Below are positions 27,785 to 36,622 of a DNA stretch of 64,000 nucleotides, one piece after another. The notes below the pieces were generated by a model. That model ran no database searches. It was not told where the DNA came from and saw nothing but the letters and a program-made list of their open reading frames with translations. The stretch comes from ASV31 sp965229765 (GTDB taxonomy: Bacteria; Pseudomonadota; Alphaproteobacteria; Rhodobacterales; Rhodobacteraceae), in contig CBDDJT010000003.1 in the NCBI GenBank assembly GCA_965229765.1, positions 62,001-126,000 on the forward strand. The letters are read 5' to 3'. The translations under genes were made by a program, and so were the position numbers. Positions within the stretch are counted from its first letter, which is position 1; the number at the start of each line of letters is the position of its first letter.

Positions 27785-29115
27785 CCATGCGCAACGCTCG
27801 ATCGGACTTTCCAGACGGCTTTGTCTTCGGCACGGCCACTGCCGCCTATCAGGTCGAGGGGTCGGGCAAGGGCGGCGCGGGCACATGCCATTGGGACACG
27901 TTCGCCGCAACGCCGGGCAACGTGGTGCGGTCAGAAGACGGACGTTTGGCCTGCGATCACTATACGCACTGGTCCGAGGATCTGGACCTGCTGGCGAACG
28001 GCAATTTCGACGCCTACCGCTTTTCCATCAGCTGGCCGCGCATCCTGCCCGAGGGTCGCGGCACACGGAACGACGCGGGTCTCGATTTCTATGACAGGCT
28101 GGTCGACGGGATGCTTGACCGCGGGTTGCAACCCCATGCCACCCTTTATCATTGGGATCTGCCATCAGCGCTTGCGGACCTCGGGGGCTGGACCAATCGC
28201 GATGTCGCTGGCTGGTTCGCCGATTACGCCGCCATCGTCGCGGAACGGCTGGGCGACAGGCTGACCTCTGTCGCCACGATAAACGAGCCGTGGTGCGTGT
28301 CCTGGCTCAGCCATTTCGAGGGCCACCACGCGCCGGGCCTGCGCGATATCAGGGCGGCCGCGCGCTCCATGCACCATGTCTTGCTCGCACACGGCCACGC
28401 CACCCGGACCCTGCGGGAAATCGGCCAGCCGAACCTTGGGATCGTGCTCAATTTCGAATACGCCGAACCGGCCAGCGACAGCCCCGGCGATCAGCGCGCT
28501 GCCGCCACGCAGGATGCCATTTACAATCGCTGGTTCATCGAGGCGCTGACAAACGGGCGTTACCCCGACCTCGCCCTGGAAGGCCTGGAACAGCACTTGC
28601 CCAAGGGCTGGCACGACGACATGGCGTCAATTTCCGCCCCGATCGACTGGCTGGGCGTCAACTACTACACCCGAAGCATCAGAGCCGCGCGACCAGACAG
28701 CCCGTGGCCCGCAACGGAAAGTGTGCCCGGACCGCTTCCCAAGACGCAGATGGACTGGGAAATCTATCCGGAGGGCCTCTATCGCATCCTGAAGCGCCTG
28801 CATGAAGAATACACCGGCGACCTTCCGCTGTTCGTCACCGAAAACGGAATGGCGCTCGATGCCGGGCCGCACGGCGACGATCTCGACGATCACCGCCGCA
28901 TCGCCTTTATCGACGATCACCTAGATGCCATGCGGCGCTCCATCGCCGAAGGCGTACCGCTCCGGGGTTTTTTCTACTGGTCGCTTCTCGACAATTTCGA
29001 GTGGGCATTCGGCTATGAAAAGCGCTTCGGCATCGTTCATGTCGATTTCGACACCTTGAAGCGAAGACCGAAAGCGTCCTATCAGGCCTTCGCTGCCGCA
29101 ATCGAAAGGCATTGA
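27781..29115 (+). CDS. beta-glucosidase, GH1
   Basis: A 444-residue cytoplasmic GH1 enzyme hydrolysing beta-glucosides or related beta-glycosides. The start FPDGFVFGTATAAYQVEGS, the acid/base motif TINEPW (Glu near 169) and the nucleophile motif TENG (Glu near 354) are all present. ATG 27781 overlaps the aglR stop; ATG 27787 is an alternative two codons in. A beta-glucosidase beside an alpha-glucoside uptake operon suggests the module handles more than one glucoside linkage. Confidence 0.93.
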   Translation: MTMRNARSDFPDGFVFGTATAAYQVEGSGKGGAGTCHWDTFAATPGNVVRSEDGRLACDHYTHWSEDLDLLANGNFDAYRFSISWPRILPEGRGTRNDAGLDFYDRLVDGMLDRGLQPHATLYHWDLPSALADLGGWTNRDVAGWFADYAAIVAERLGDRLTSVATINEPWCVSWLSHFEGHHAPGLRDIRAAARSMHHVLLAHGHATRTLREIGQPNLGIVLNFEYAEPASDSPGDQRAAATQDAIYNRWFIEALTNGRYPDLALEGLEQHLPKGWHDDMASISAPIDWLGVNYYTRSIRAARPDSPWPATESVPGPLPKTQMDWEIYPEGLYRILKRLHEEYTGDLPLFVTENGMALDAGPHGDDLDDHRRIAFIDDHLDAMRRSIAEGVPLRGFFYWSLLDNFEWAFGYEKRFGIVHVDFDTLKRRPKASYQAFAAAIERH

Positions 29116-29123
29116 AGGACACC

Positions 29124-30101
29124 ATGGCCCCTGAACGCGCCGCCAACCGCTATTCTCTTGTGGCCGACATCGGCGGCACGAACACGCGCGTCGCATTGTC
29201 AGAGGGTGCAAACCTGCTGAAGGACACGATCCGGCGCTACCGGAACGCCGATTTTCCAGGCCTTGAAACGGTTCTCCGCCGCTTTCTCGAGGCCGAGGGA
29301 AATGTGGATTGCGCCGGGGCCTGCGTCGCCGCGGCAGGACCTGTGCGAAATGGCGTCGCGACGCTGACCAACCTTGACTGGACGATCGATGCCGCGACGC
29401 TGGAACGCGCCACGAGGGCAGAACACGTCGCGATCCTCAACGACCTTCAGGCACAGGGACATGCATTGGGCCACATCCCCGAGGACATGATCCGCAAGAT
29501 CATTCCCGCGCCCGAGGGCGGTGGCAAGGGTGACGGTCTGGTGATCGGTGTCGGCACCGGGTTCAACGCGGCGCCAGTGCACGAAACGCCGGGGGGCCGC
29601 CATGTCCCGGCATCCGAGGCCGGCCACGCCAACCTTCCGATCCGGACAGAGGCCGACATGCGCCTTCTCCGCTTCGTGGAAACCGCGCACGGATTTCCGG
29701 CGGTCGAGGACGTGTTGTCCGGGCGCGGGCTGGAACGGCTCTATCACTGGATGGGGCACGAAGCCGGAGACCCGAAAGAGGCTTTGGCCGCCGACATCAT
29801 GGCGGCGTGCCAGGATGGCAGTGATCCCCGCGCCGAAGAGGCCGCGCGCCTGTTCGTACGCATACTGGGAACTGTGGCGGGCAATCTGGCGCTGATCCAC
29901 CTTCCCTTCGGCGGCGTCTACCTTGTGGGCGGGGTGGCGCAGGCCTTTGCCCCGCATCTTGGACACTTCGGATTTGCCGAGGCGTTTCGCGACAAGGGCA
30001 GATTTGCTGGCTTCATGCAGAACTTCGGCGTTTCCGTGATCGAGGACGACTATGCCGCGCTGGCCGGCTGCGCAAGCTATCTGGCCGCACAGGCCCGCTG
30101 A
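29124..30101 (+). CDS. glk: glucokinase
   Basis: An ATP-dependent glucokinase, 325 residues, phosphorylating glucose released by the two glucosidases. The phosphate-binding motif ADIGGTNTRVAL is at the N-terminus, and ASEAGHANLPI and FGGVYLVGGVA match bacterial Glk. AAGGACACC precedes ATG 29124. A TTG at 29112 overlapping the beta-glucosidase stop is less likely. Last gene of the aglR-bgl-glk unit. Confidence 0.92.
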   Translation: MAPERAANRYSLVADIGGTNTRVALSEGANLLKDTIRRYRNADFPGLETVLRRFLEAEGNVDCAGACVAAAGPVRNGVATLTNLDWTIDAATLERATRAEHVAILNDLQAQGHALGHIPEDMIRKIIPAPEGGGKGDGLVIGVGTGFNAAPVHETPGGRHVPASEAGHANLPIRTEADMRLLRFVETAHGFPAVEDVLSGRGLERLYHWMGHEAGDPKEALAADIMAACQDGSDPRAEEAARLFVRILGTVAGNLALIHLPFGGVYLVGGVAQAFAPHLGHFGFAEAFRDKGRFAGFMQNFGVSVIEDDYAALAGCASYLAAQAR

Positions 30102-30159
30102 CGTTCACGTCGAATTAACCCAGATACCTCAAAGTGCCGCGGCCTGACCGGAGGGCCCC

Positions 30160-30546
30160 ATGGCGCTTCGCCGACACCTCAGCGTTCTTGTCGTCGACGA
30201 TATGGCAATCAGCCGCCAGATCATGTGCGCCACTCTCGAAAGCATCGGGATCGCGCATGTGTCGGCGGCCTGCGACGGTCGCGACGCGCTCGACCGCGCC
30301 TGCCGTCATGTCCCCGATCTTGTCCTCTCTGATCTCAACATGCCGGACATGGATGGTGTCTCGCTGCTGGCGTCTTTCAGGGCCGGGGCGCTGACTGCCT
30401 CGGCACGGTTCATCCTTGTCACGGGTCAGGACACCTCCCCCAGGCTGAACGAGGCTTGGCACCTTGGGCTCGATGCGCTCTTGCTGAAGCCGTTCGACCG
30501 ATCACGACTGCTCGGCGTGGTCGAACAGGCGACCGGACGCCTTTAG
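30160..30546 (+). CDS. single-domain response regulator (CheY-like)
   Basis: A 128-residue receiver with no output domain. Acid pocket D13-D14, phosphoacceptor D58 (LSDLNMPDMDG) and the lysine of LLLKPFD are present. It has no adjacent kinase and no che genes around it. A TTAACC half-site lies about 45 bp upstream. It may take phosphate from a distant kinase; the partner is unknown. Confidence 0.85.
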   Translation: MALRRHLSVLVVDDMAISRQIMCATLESIGIAHVSAACDGRDALDRACRHVPDLVLSDLNMPDMDGVSLLASFRAGALTASARFILVTGQDTSPRLNEAWHLGLDALLLKPFDRSRLLGVVEQATGRL

Positions 30547-30549
30547 CCG

Positions 30550-30948
30550 CTAACGGGGCAGAACTGCCGTCGCTTCGATCTCGATGAGGGCGTCATCCTC
30601 GACCAGGCCAGAAACCACCACCATCGTCATCGCGGGGAAATGATAGCCCATCACTTCGCGATAGGCTTTCCCCACCTCCTTCTGACGCCTGAGGTACTCT
30701 GCCTTGTCCGTGACAAACCATGTCAGGCGCACGATGTCCGAAACGGACCCGCCCGCGGCCTCGACCACGTCCCTAATGTTACGCAGCGCTTGCGTCATCT
30801 GGCCAATAAAGTCCTCCGTCTCGAAGACCTGGTCGGCCGTCCAGCCGATCTGCCCCCCCACGAACAGCACCTTGCCTTCGGCCACCATGCCGTTGGCGTA
30901 GCCCTTGGCCGGTTTCCACCCGTCCGGGTGCACCGATATCGCCGGCAT
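30550..30948 (-). CDS. RidA/YjgF family protein
   Basis: A 132-residue trimeric RidA-fold protein. RidA members hydrolyse enamine/imine intermediates, and 2-aminomuconate deaminase in aromatic amine catabolism belongs to the same family. VRLTWFVTD and the C-terminal IEIEATAVLPR are conserved, but where archetypal RidA has the FPAR arginine this one has FPAM (Met107), so it is in a subgroup lacking the imine-binding arginine. It is divergent from the 2-aminobenzoyl-CoA monooxygenase across a 148-bp region. A role in deaminating the enamine product of that enzyme is inferred, not shown. Confidence 0.85.
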   Translation of the reverse strand: MPAISVHPDGWKPAKGYANGMVAEGKVLFVGGQIGWTADQVFETEDFIGQMTQALRNIRDVVEAAGGSVSDIVRLTWFVTDKAEYLRRQKEVGKAYREVMGYHFPAMTMVVVSGLVEDDALIEIEATAVLPR

Positions 30949-30988
30949 TGCATTGCCTCCCTTGTCACAACCCTGATCTTTTCCGACA

Positions 30989-31026
30989 GCCTGAAAATTT
31001 CAAGCATAAAATTTCAGGCTTGAAAT
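30989..31026. promoter_or_regulatory. nested inverted repeats (candidate MarR operators) before the aromatic operon
   Basis: GCCTGAAAATTTCAAGC (30989-31005) is a near-perfect inverted repeat, and ATTTCAGGCTTGAAAT (31011-31026) is a second with 6-bp perfect arms. The half sites GCYTGAAA/TTTCARGC occur four times. The second repeat overlaps the putative -35 box. The word AAATTTCAAGC-N-TAAA recurs at 48014-48029 before the peptide transporter. Confidence 0.7.
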
Positions 31027-31047
31027 GCCGTGGCTCGGATGTACACT
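31020..31047 (+). promoter_or_regulatory. probable promoter of the aromatic operon
   Basis: TTGAAA (31020-31025) and TACACT (31042-31047) are separated by 16 bp. The -35 lies in the operator-like repeat, which suits repression. Predicted start of transcription is about 31054, with AAAGGAGG as ribosome-binding site before ATG 31097. Confidence 0.5.
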
Positions 31048-31096
31048 TGCCGCGACACTACCGTGATCGCGCGCGACCGGCAAAGGAGGACTTCCA

Positions 31097-33391
31097 ATGA
31101 AGATCATCTGCCTTGGCGGCGGGCCCGCCGGCCTCTACTTCGCCATCTCAATGAAGCTGCGCAACCCGGCCCACGAGATCACCGTGCTGGAACGCAACAA
31201 GCCCGATGACACCTTCGGCTGGGGCGTCGTGCTGTCCGACGAGACGCTGGAGAACCTGGCAAGGAACGACAAGACGAGCGCCGAGACGATCCACAAGCAC
31301 TTTGCCTACTGGGACGACATCGCCGTGGTCCACAAGGGCCAGCGAATCGTGTCGACGGGCCACGGATTCTGCGGCATCGGGCGCAAACAGATGCTTATCA
31401 TCCTCCAGGCCCGTGCGCGTGAGTTGGGCATCGACCTGCGGTTCGAGAACGAGATCACACAGGACGACATCCGCCGCTACCAGGTTGACTACGATCTCGT
31501 GGTTGCCTCTGACGGGATCAACTCGAAGACGCGGACCATGTATCAGGACAGCTTCCGCCCTGATATCCAAGAGCGCGCGTGCAAGTTCGTCTGGCTGGGC
31601 ACACACCAGAAATTCGACGACGCCTTCACGTTCATCTTCGAAAAGACCGACAAGGGCTGGATCTGGGTGCACGCCTACCAGTTCGACGATGAAACAGCGA
31701 CCTTCATCGTTGAATGCACCGAAGAGACGTATCGGAACTTCGGCTTCGCCGACATGTCGCATGACGAGAACATACGTGTTCTGGAAGAGGTGTTCGCGGA
31801 CCACCTTGGCGGCCACAGCCTCATGTCCAACGCGCGCCACCTGCGGGGATCGGCCTGGCTGAACTTCAACCGGGTGCTGTGCGAGAAATGGCATCATGAA
31901 AACGTCGTGCTGCTGGGCGATGCCAGCGCGACGGCACATTTTTCGATCGGGTCGGGGTCCAAGCTGGCCTTCGAATCCGCCATCGCGCTGGCGGATTTCG
32001 TTCACACCGAACCGACGCTGGAAGGTGCGTTCCAGAAATACCAGGAAGAACGCCGCCTCGACGTGCTTCGCCTGCAATCGGCGGCCCGCAATTCCACCGA
32101 ATGGTTCGAAGAGGTGGAACGCTACCTCGACCTTGACCCGGTGCAATTCAACTATTCGCTTCTGACCCGCAGTCAGCGGATCAGCCACGAGAACCTGCGC
32201 CTGCGCGACGCCGACTGGCTGAAGGAGGCCGAGACCTGGTTCCAGACCCAGGCCGGCGCCAATGGCGTGCATCGCGCACCGATGTTCGCCCCCTACCAGC
32301 TGCGCGACATGCGCCTGAAGAACCGCGTCGTCGTATCGCCAATGGCACAATATAAGGCGGTCGATGGCTGCCCGACGGACTGGCATTTTTCCCATTACGC
32401 CGAGCGTGCAAAAGGCGGCGCCGGGCTGGTCTATACCGAGATGACCTGTGTCTCGCCCGAAGGTCGGATCAGCCCCGGATGCCCCGGCGTCTATGCGCCG
32501 GAACATGAGACCGCCTGGAAGCGCCTCGTGGATTTCGTCCACACCGAGACAGACGCCAAGATCTGCATGCAGATCGGCCATGCCGGCAGAAAAGGATCCA
32601 CCCAGTTGGGTTGGGAAGAGGGCGACGCGCCCTTGAAGACCGGGAACTGGCCACTGTTGTCCGCATCTGCCGTGCCATGGGCCGAGGCAAACCAGGTGCC
32701 ACGGGCGATGGACCGCGCCGATATGGACTTGGTCCTTGACCAGTTCGTCTCAGGCACGGAAATGGCCGCGCGCTGCGGCTTCGACATGATCGAGCTTCAC
32801 GCCGCACACGGCTACCTGATTTCGTCCTTCATCTCACCGCTGTCGAACCTGCGCGACGACCAGTACGGCGGCAGCCTGGAAAACAGGATGCGCTATCCGC
32901 TGGAAGTGTTTGCCGCCATGCGTGCCGCCTGGCCCGATGACAGGCCGATGTCGGTTCGCATCTCGGCCACCGACTGGGTCGGAGAGCAGGGCGTCGACGG
33001 CAGCGAAGCCGTCGAGATTGCGCAAAGGTTCCGCGACGCCGGGGTGGACATCGTCGATGTCTCGGCGGGGCAGACCAGCACCCGGGCGCGCCCGGTTTAT
33101 GGCCGGATGTTCCAAACCCCGTTTTCGGATCGCATCCGCAACGAAAGCCACATTCCCACCATGGCCGTGGGCAACATCTACGAACCTGACCACGTGAACT
33201 CTATCCTCATGGCCGGCCGGGCAGACCTTGTCTGCCTTGCCCGCCCGCACCTGTCCGATCCCTACTGGACGCTGCACGCCGCCGCCGCGCTTGGGGACAC
33301 CGGAGAACGCTGGCCCGATCCATACCTTGCCGGCCGCGATCAGCTTCAAAGGCTTGCGGACCGGGGTGAAGGCATCGGGATACGGGTCTAG
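31097..33391 (+). CDS. 2-aminobenzoyl-CoA monooxygenase/reductase-type fusion
   Basis: A 764-residue fusion. Residues 1 to about 385 form a class A flavin monooxygenase (GGGPAGLYFA FAD site; DLVVASDGINSKTR; VLLGDASATAHFS). Residues about 393-764 are an Old Yellow Enzyme-type NAD(P)H:flavin oxidoreductase (MFAPYQLRDMRLKNRVVVSPMAQY; HAAHGYLISSFISPLSN). This architecture is that of the Azoarcus evansii enzyme that hydroxylates and reduces anthraniloyl-CoA to 2-amino-5-oxocyclohex-1-enecarbonyl-CoA; databases also call it salicylyl-CoA 5-hydroxylase. The adjacent ligase, dioxygenase and beta-oxidation genes favour anthraniloyl-CoA. First gene of the operon. Confidence 0.9.
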   Translation: MKIICLGGGPAGLYFAISMKLRNPAHEITVLERNKPDDTFGWGVVLSDETLENLARNDKTSAETIHKHFAYWDDIAVVHKGQRIVSTGHGFCGIGRKQMLIILQARARELGIDLRFENEITQDDIRRYQVDYDLVVASDGINSKTRTMYQDSFRPDIQERACKFVWLGTHQKFDDAFTFIFEKTDKGWIWVHAYQFDDETATFIVECTEETYRNFGFADMSHDENIRVLEEVFADHLGGHSLMSNARHLRGSAWLNFNRVLCEKWHHENVVLLGDASATAHFSIGSGSKLAFESAIALADFVHTEPTLEGAFQKYQEERRLDVLRLQSAARNSTEWFEEVERYLDLDPVQFNYSLLTRSQRISHENLRLRDADWLKEAETWFQTQAGANGVHRAPMFAPYQLRDMRLKNRVVVSPMAQYKAVDGCPTDWHFSHYAERAKGGAGLVYTEMTCVSPEGRISPGCPGVYAPEHETAWKRLVDFVHTETDAKICMQIGHAGRKGSTQLGWEEGDAPLKTGNWPLLSASAVPWAEANQVPRAMDRADMDLVLDQFVSGTEMAARCGFDMIELHAAHGYLISSFISPLSNLRDDQYGGSLENRMRYPLEVFAAMRAAWPDDRPMSVRISATDWVGEQGVDGSEAVEIAQRFRDAGVDIVDVSAGQTSTRARPVYGRMFQTPFSDRIRNESHIPTMAVGNIYEPDHVNSILMAGRADLVCLARPHLSDPYWTLHAAAALGDTGERWPDPYLAGRDQLQRLADRGEGIGIRV

Positions 33392-33394
33392 GCC

Positions 33395-34156
33395 GTGTCG
33401 GGCGGTTCGGGCACCATGTTGGCGGGGCGCACCGCCCTTGTCACCGGAGGCGGAAGCGGCCTTGGCGCCGACGTGGCGCGCGGCCTGGCCGAGGCGGGGG
33501 CGGCTGTGTGGATCGCCGGGCGGCGCGATGACGCGCTGCGCAAGGTCGCAGGCGACGGCCCGATCCGCTGGGTTTCTGCGGACGTGACGGATGAAGCCCA
33601 GGTCAGGGCGATGTTCGACGCGGCAGGAACCCCCGACATCGTCGTTGCAAACGCGGGAGCCTCGGAGAGCGCACCCTTCGAACGCACCACACTTGACGCC
33701 TGGAACCGGATGGTTGCGGTCAATCTCACTGGTGTGTTCCTGACACTGCGGGAAGCATCGGCGCGGCTGAAGCGCGCGCCGTGGGGTCGGCTGATCGCCA
33801 TTGCCTCGACCGCCGGACTGAAGGGCTACCCGTATATTGCCCCCTATGCGGCGGCCAAGCATGGCGTGGTCGGGCTGGTGAAATCCGTGGCGCTGGAAAC
33901 GGCGCGCAGCGGCGTCACGGTGAACGCGCTCTGCCCCGGTTTTCTGGATACGGAAATGACCGGTCAGAGCATCGCCAACATCGTTCAAAAGACCGGCATG
34001 GACACGGACGCGGCCCGCGCAAGCCTTGAACGGATGAGCCCGCAGCGCCGCCTTTTCCAGCCCGCCGAGGTCACCGCCGCCGCGCTCTGGCTTTGCGGTC
34101 CGGGATCGGAGGGCATCACCGGTCAGGCCATTTCCATTTCAGGGGGTGAAACATGA
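33395..34156 (+). CDS. SDR-family dehydrogenase
   Basis: A short-chain dehydrogenase of about 250 residues. It has the TGGGSGLG cofactor motif, VVANAGAS, and the catalytic YAAAK. It starts with GTG 33395, 3 bp after the monooxygenase stop; ATG 33416 (246 residues) is equally possible. The stop overlaps the MarR start (ATGA). In this operon it is likely the 3-hydroxyacyl-CoA dehydrogenase-type step acting on the dearomatised ring or ring-opened CoA ester. Confidence 0.88.
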   Translation: MSGGSGTMLAGRTALVTGGGSGLGADVARGLAEAGAAVWIAGRRDDALRKVAGDGPIRWVSADVTDEAQVRAMFDAAGTPDIVVANAGASESAPFERTTLDAWNRMVAVNLTGVFLTLREASARLKRAPWGRLIAIASTAGLKGYPYIAPYAAAKHGVVGLVKSVALETARSGVTVNALCPGFLDTEMTGQSIANIVQKTGMDTDAARASLERMSPQRRLFQPAEVTAAALWLCGPGSEGITGQAISISGGET

Positions 34157-34614
34157 GCCGCGCTGAACGTGCCGTCGCGGCAGAACCCTTGTCAAAGCAG
34201 CGCCTGCGGGTCTGGCTTCGGCTTCTTCGGGCACACGGTGTGATCGAGCGGCGACTGCGCGACGAACTGCGCGCCCATGACAGCACCCTGCCCCGCTTCG
34301 ACGTGATGGCAACCCTTGACCGCTACCGCGACGGGCTTCGGATGAGCGACCTCTCGGCCAAGCTCAAGGTGTCGAACGGAAACGTGACGGGCATCGTGGA
34401 ACGGCTTGTGAGTGAAGGCTTCGTGGAGCGCGCCGCCGTCGCAGGTGACCGGCGCGCGATGCGGGTCCGCCTGACAGACGCCGGGAGGGAACGCTTTGCC
34501 ACCATGGCGCAAGAACACGAAGGCTGGGTTAACGAACTGCTGGATGATTTGACGGCGTCGGAACTGGACACGCTGGTCCGGCTATTATCCAAGATCGGGG
34601 AGGACGAAGCATGA
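34153..34614 (+). CDS. MarR-family regulator of the aromatic operon
   Basis: A 153-residue winged-helix regulator. The recognition segment is LRMSDLSAKLKVSNGNVTGIVERLV and the wing is GDRRAMRVRLTDAG. It overlaps the SDR gene upstream and the enoyl-CoA hydratase gene downstream by 4 bp each, so it is embedded in the operon it probably controls. Aryl-CoA esters are common ligands for MarR proteins in such clusters; anthraniloyl-CoA is a reasonable guess. Confidence 0.88.
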   Translation: MSRAERAVAAEPLSKQRLRVWLRLLRAHGVIERRLRDELRAHDSTLPRFDVMATLDRYRDGLRMSDLSAKLKVSNGNVTGIVERLVSEGFVERAAVAGDRRAMRVRLTDAGRERFATMAQEHEGWVNELLDDLTASELDTLVRLLSKIGEDEA

Positions 34615-35423
34615 CGCGAATGGCCGGACTACAGCCGGAACATTTCCATTGGCAGGTGACCGATCGGGTCGCCACGATCCGCCTGATGCGGCCCGAACGC
34701 AAGAACCCGCTGACCTTCGACAGCTACGCCGAACTGCGCGACACCTTCCGCGCGCTGCCCTACGCAGAGGATGTGGACGTCGTGGTCTTTGCCTCGAACG
34801 AGGGCAACTTCTGTTCCGGAGGTGACGTACACGACATCATCGGTCCGCTGGTGGCGATGGACATGAAGGGGCTTCTTGCCTTCACCCGGATGACCGGCGA
34901 CCTCGTCAAGGCGATGCTTCATTGCGGCAAGCCTATCATCGCGGCGGTCGATGGGATTTGCGTGGGCGCCGGCGCTATCATCGCGATGTCCGCTGATCTG
35001 CGCCTTGCCAGCCCCGCTGCGAAGTGCGCCTTTCTCTTCACGCGCGTAGGTCTGGCGGGTTGCGACATGGGGGCCTGCGCGATGCTGCCCCGGATCATCG
35101 GTCAGGGCCGCGCGGCGGAACTGCTGTATACCGGCCGCTCCTTCGATGCCGACGAAGGACTGGCGTGGGGCTTCTGGAACGCGCTGCACCCGTCCGACAC
35201 GCTGGAGGCCGAGGCGCTGAAGCTGGCCGCGCGCATCGGCGCGGGCCCGACCTTCGCGCATGGCATCACCAAGACGCAGCTGAACCAGGAATGGAACATG
35301 AGCCTCGACCAGGCGATCGAGGCAGAGGCGCAGGCCCAGGCGATCTGCATGCAGACCCGGGACTTCGAACGTGCTTACACCGCCTTCGTGGCAAAGGAGA
35401 AACCCGTTTTCGAGGGCGATTGA
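34611..35423 (+). CDS. enoyl-CoA hydratase/isomerase family protein
   Basis: A 270-residue crotonase-fold enzyme. The oxyanion-hole segments FCSGGDVHDI and GICVGAGAIIAMSADLRLAS are clear. At the usual first catalytic glutamate the sequence reads VGLAGCDMGACAMLPRIIG, without the Pro-Glu pair, so hydratase chemistry is not assured; ring hydrolysis or isomerisation is possible. The start overlaps the MarR stop by 4 bp. Confidence 0.87.
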   Translation: MTRMAGLQPEHFHWQVTDRVATIRLMRPERKNPLTFDSYAELRDTFRALPYAEDVDVVVFASNEGNFCSGGDVHDIIGPLVAMDMKGLLAFTRMTGDLVKAMLHCGKPIIAAVDGICVGAGAIIAMSADLRLASPAAKCAFLFTRVGLAGCDMGACAMLPRIIGQGRAAELLYTGRSFDADEGLAWGFWNALHPSDTLEAEALKLAARIGAGPTFAHGITKTQLNQEWNMSLDQAIEAEAQAQAICMQTRDFERAYTAFVAKEKPVFEGD

Positions 35424-35424
35424 A

Positions 35425-35473
35425 CGCGGGATTGCCGCGCGCCTTAGGCGACAGGATTTGGAAACAGAAGAAG
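35425..35473 (+). repeat. recurrent hairpin plus 20-mer element, copy 1
   Basis: CGCGG (35425-35429) pairs with CCGCG (35435-35439), followed by AGGATTTGGAAACAGAAGAAG (35453-35473, one unit, 19 of 21 matching copy 3). It begins directly after the hydratase stop and ends 9 bp before the acyl-CoA dehydrogenase ATG. Related copies lie at 43274-43323 and 56042-56135. Confidence 0.7.
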
Positions 35474-35481
35474 GGCCGCCC

Positions 35482-36621
35482 ATGGCCGATCGCAGCTTTC
35501 TCGACTGGCCGTTCTTCGAGGACCGGCACCGCAGCCTTGCAATGGAACTTGAAAGCTGGTGCGAAGGCGCGCTGCCCGTCGACCACGCCGACGTTGACAG
35601 CGCCTGCCGTGGCCTCGTGTCCGCCCTCGGCGACGCGGGTGTCTTGCGTCACACAGGCGGCGCGGGAGCGGCGGCGCTGGATGTCCGGACGCTTTGCCTG
35701 ATCCGCGAAACGCTGGCGCGACACGACGGGCTGGCCGATTTCGCCTTTGCCATGCAGGGGCTTGGCATGGGGCCCGTCACCCTGTTCGGCACCGCCGCCC
35801 AGCGTGCCTGGCTGGACGAGACCCGCGCCGGCCACGCGATCGCCGCCTTCGCGCTGAGCGAGCCGCAAAGCGGATCCGATGTTGCCAACATGGACACCAC
35901 CGCGCACCGGGACGGCGACGGCTGGGTACTGGATGGCGAAAAGACGTGGATTTCGAATGGTGGTATCGCGGATATATACACTGTCTTCGCCCGCACGGGC
36001 GAGGCCCCGGGCGCCAAAGGACTATCATGCTTTCTGGTGCCTGCCGACACGCCGGGACTGGAGATCGCTGAACGCATCGACGTCATCGCGCCTCATCCAC
36101 TGGCGCGGCTGCGGTTCGAGGGCATGAAATTGCCCGCCGGCGCCCTGATCGGAGAGCCAGGAAAGGGCTTTGGCATCGCGATGTCGGTGCTGGACGTATT
36201 CCGTTCGACGGTGGGTGCGGCAGCGCTGGGATTTGCCCGCAGAGCGCTTGAAGAAACCCTGGCAAGAGTTCGGAAACGCGAGCTTTTCGGCGCTCCTCTT
36301 TCTGATCTGCAAATGGTGCAGGGGCACCTCGCGGACATGGCGCTTGGCGTCGACTCCTCTGCCTTGCTGGTCTACCGCGCGGCCTGGACAAAGGACATGG
36401 GTGCAGCGCGTGTCAGCCGAGAGGCCGCAATGGCAAAACTTCACGCCACCGAAACCGCCCAGAAGGTGATCGACGCCGCCGTGCAGTTGCATGGCGGGGA
36501 CGGTGTGCGCTCGGGCCAGGTGGTGGAAAGCCTGTATCGCGAAATCCGGGCGCTTCGGATCTACGAAGGGGCCAGCGATGTCCAGAAGGTGGTGATTGCC
36601 CGGCAGGTGCTTGGGGGATGA
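35482..36621 (+). CDS. acyl-CoA dehydrogenase
   Basis: A 379-residue FAD enzyme that desaturates acyl-CoA esters and passes electrons to ETF. AFALSEPQSGSDVANM and TWISNGGIAD are the FAD-binding blocks, and the C-terminal LYREIRALRIYEGASDVQK contains the usual catalytic-glutamate loop (IYEGASD). The frame starts earlier, inside the hydratase gene, but ATG 35482 matches the family N-terminus. The kynA start follows the stop by one base. Confidence 0.92.
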   Translation: MADRSFLDWPFFEDRHRSLAMELESWCEGALPVDHADVDSACRGLVSALGDAGVLRHTGGAGAAALDVRTLCLIRETLARHDGLADFAFAMQGLGMGPVTLFGTAAQRAWLDETRAGHAIAAFALSEPQSGSDVANMDTTAHRDGDGWVLDGEKTWISNGGIADIYTVFARTGEAPGAKGLSCFLVPADTPGLEIAERIDVIAPHPLARLRFEGMKLPAGALIGEPGKGFGIAMSVLDVFRSTVGAAALGFARRALEETLARVRKRELFGAPLSDLQMVQGHLADMALGVDSSALLVYRAAWTKDMGAARVSREAAMAKLHATETAQKVIDAAVQLHGGDGVRSGQVVESLYREIRALRIYEGASDVQKVVIARQVLGG

Positions 36622-36622
36622 G

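Noticed and set aside
30160..30546. Chemotaxis protein CheY
   Set aside because: Only a generic receiver domain; no chemotaxis genes around it, so the specific name is unsupported.
34611..35423. Firm call as enoyl-CoA hydratase
   Set aside because: The first catalytic glutamate context is not conserved, so only the family is assigned.
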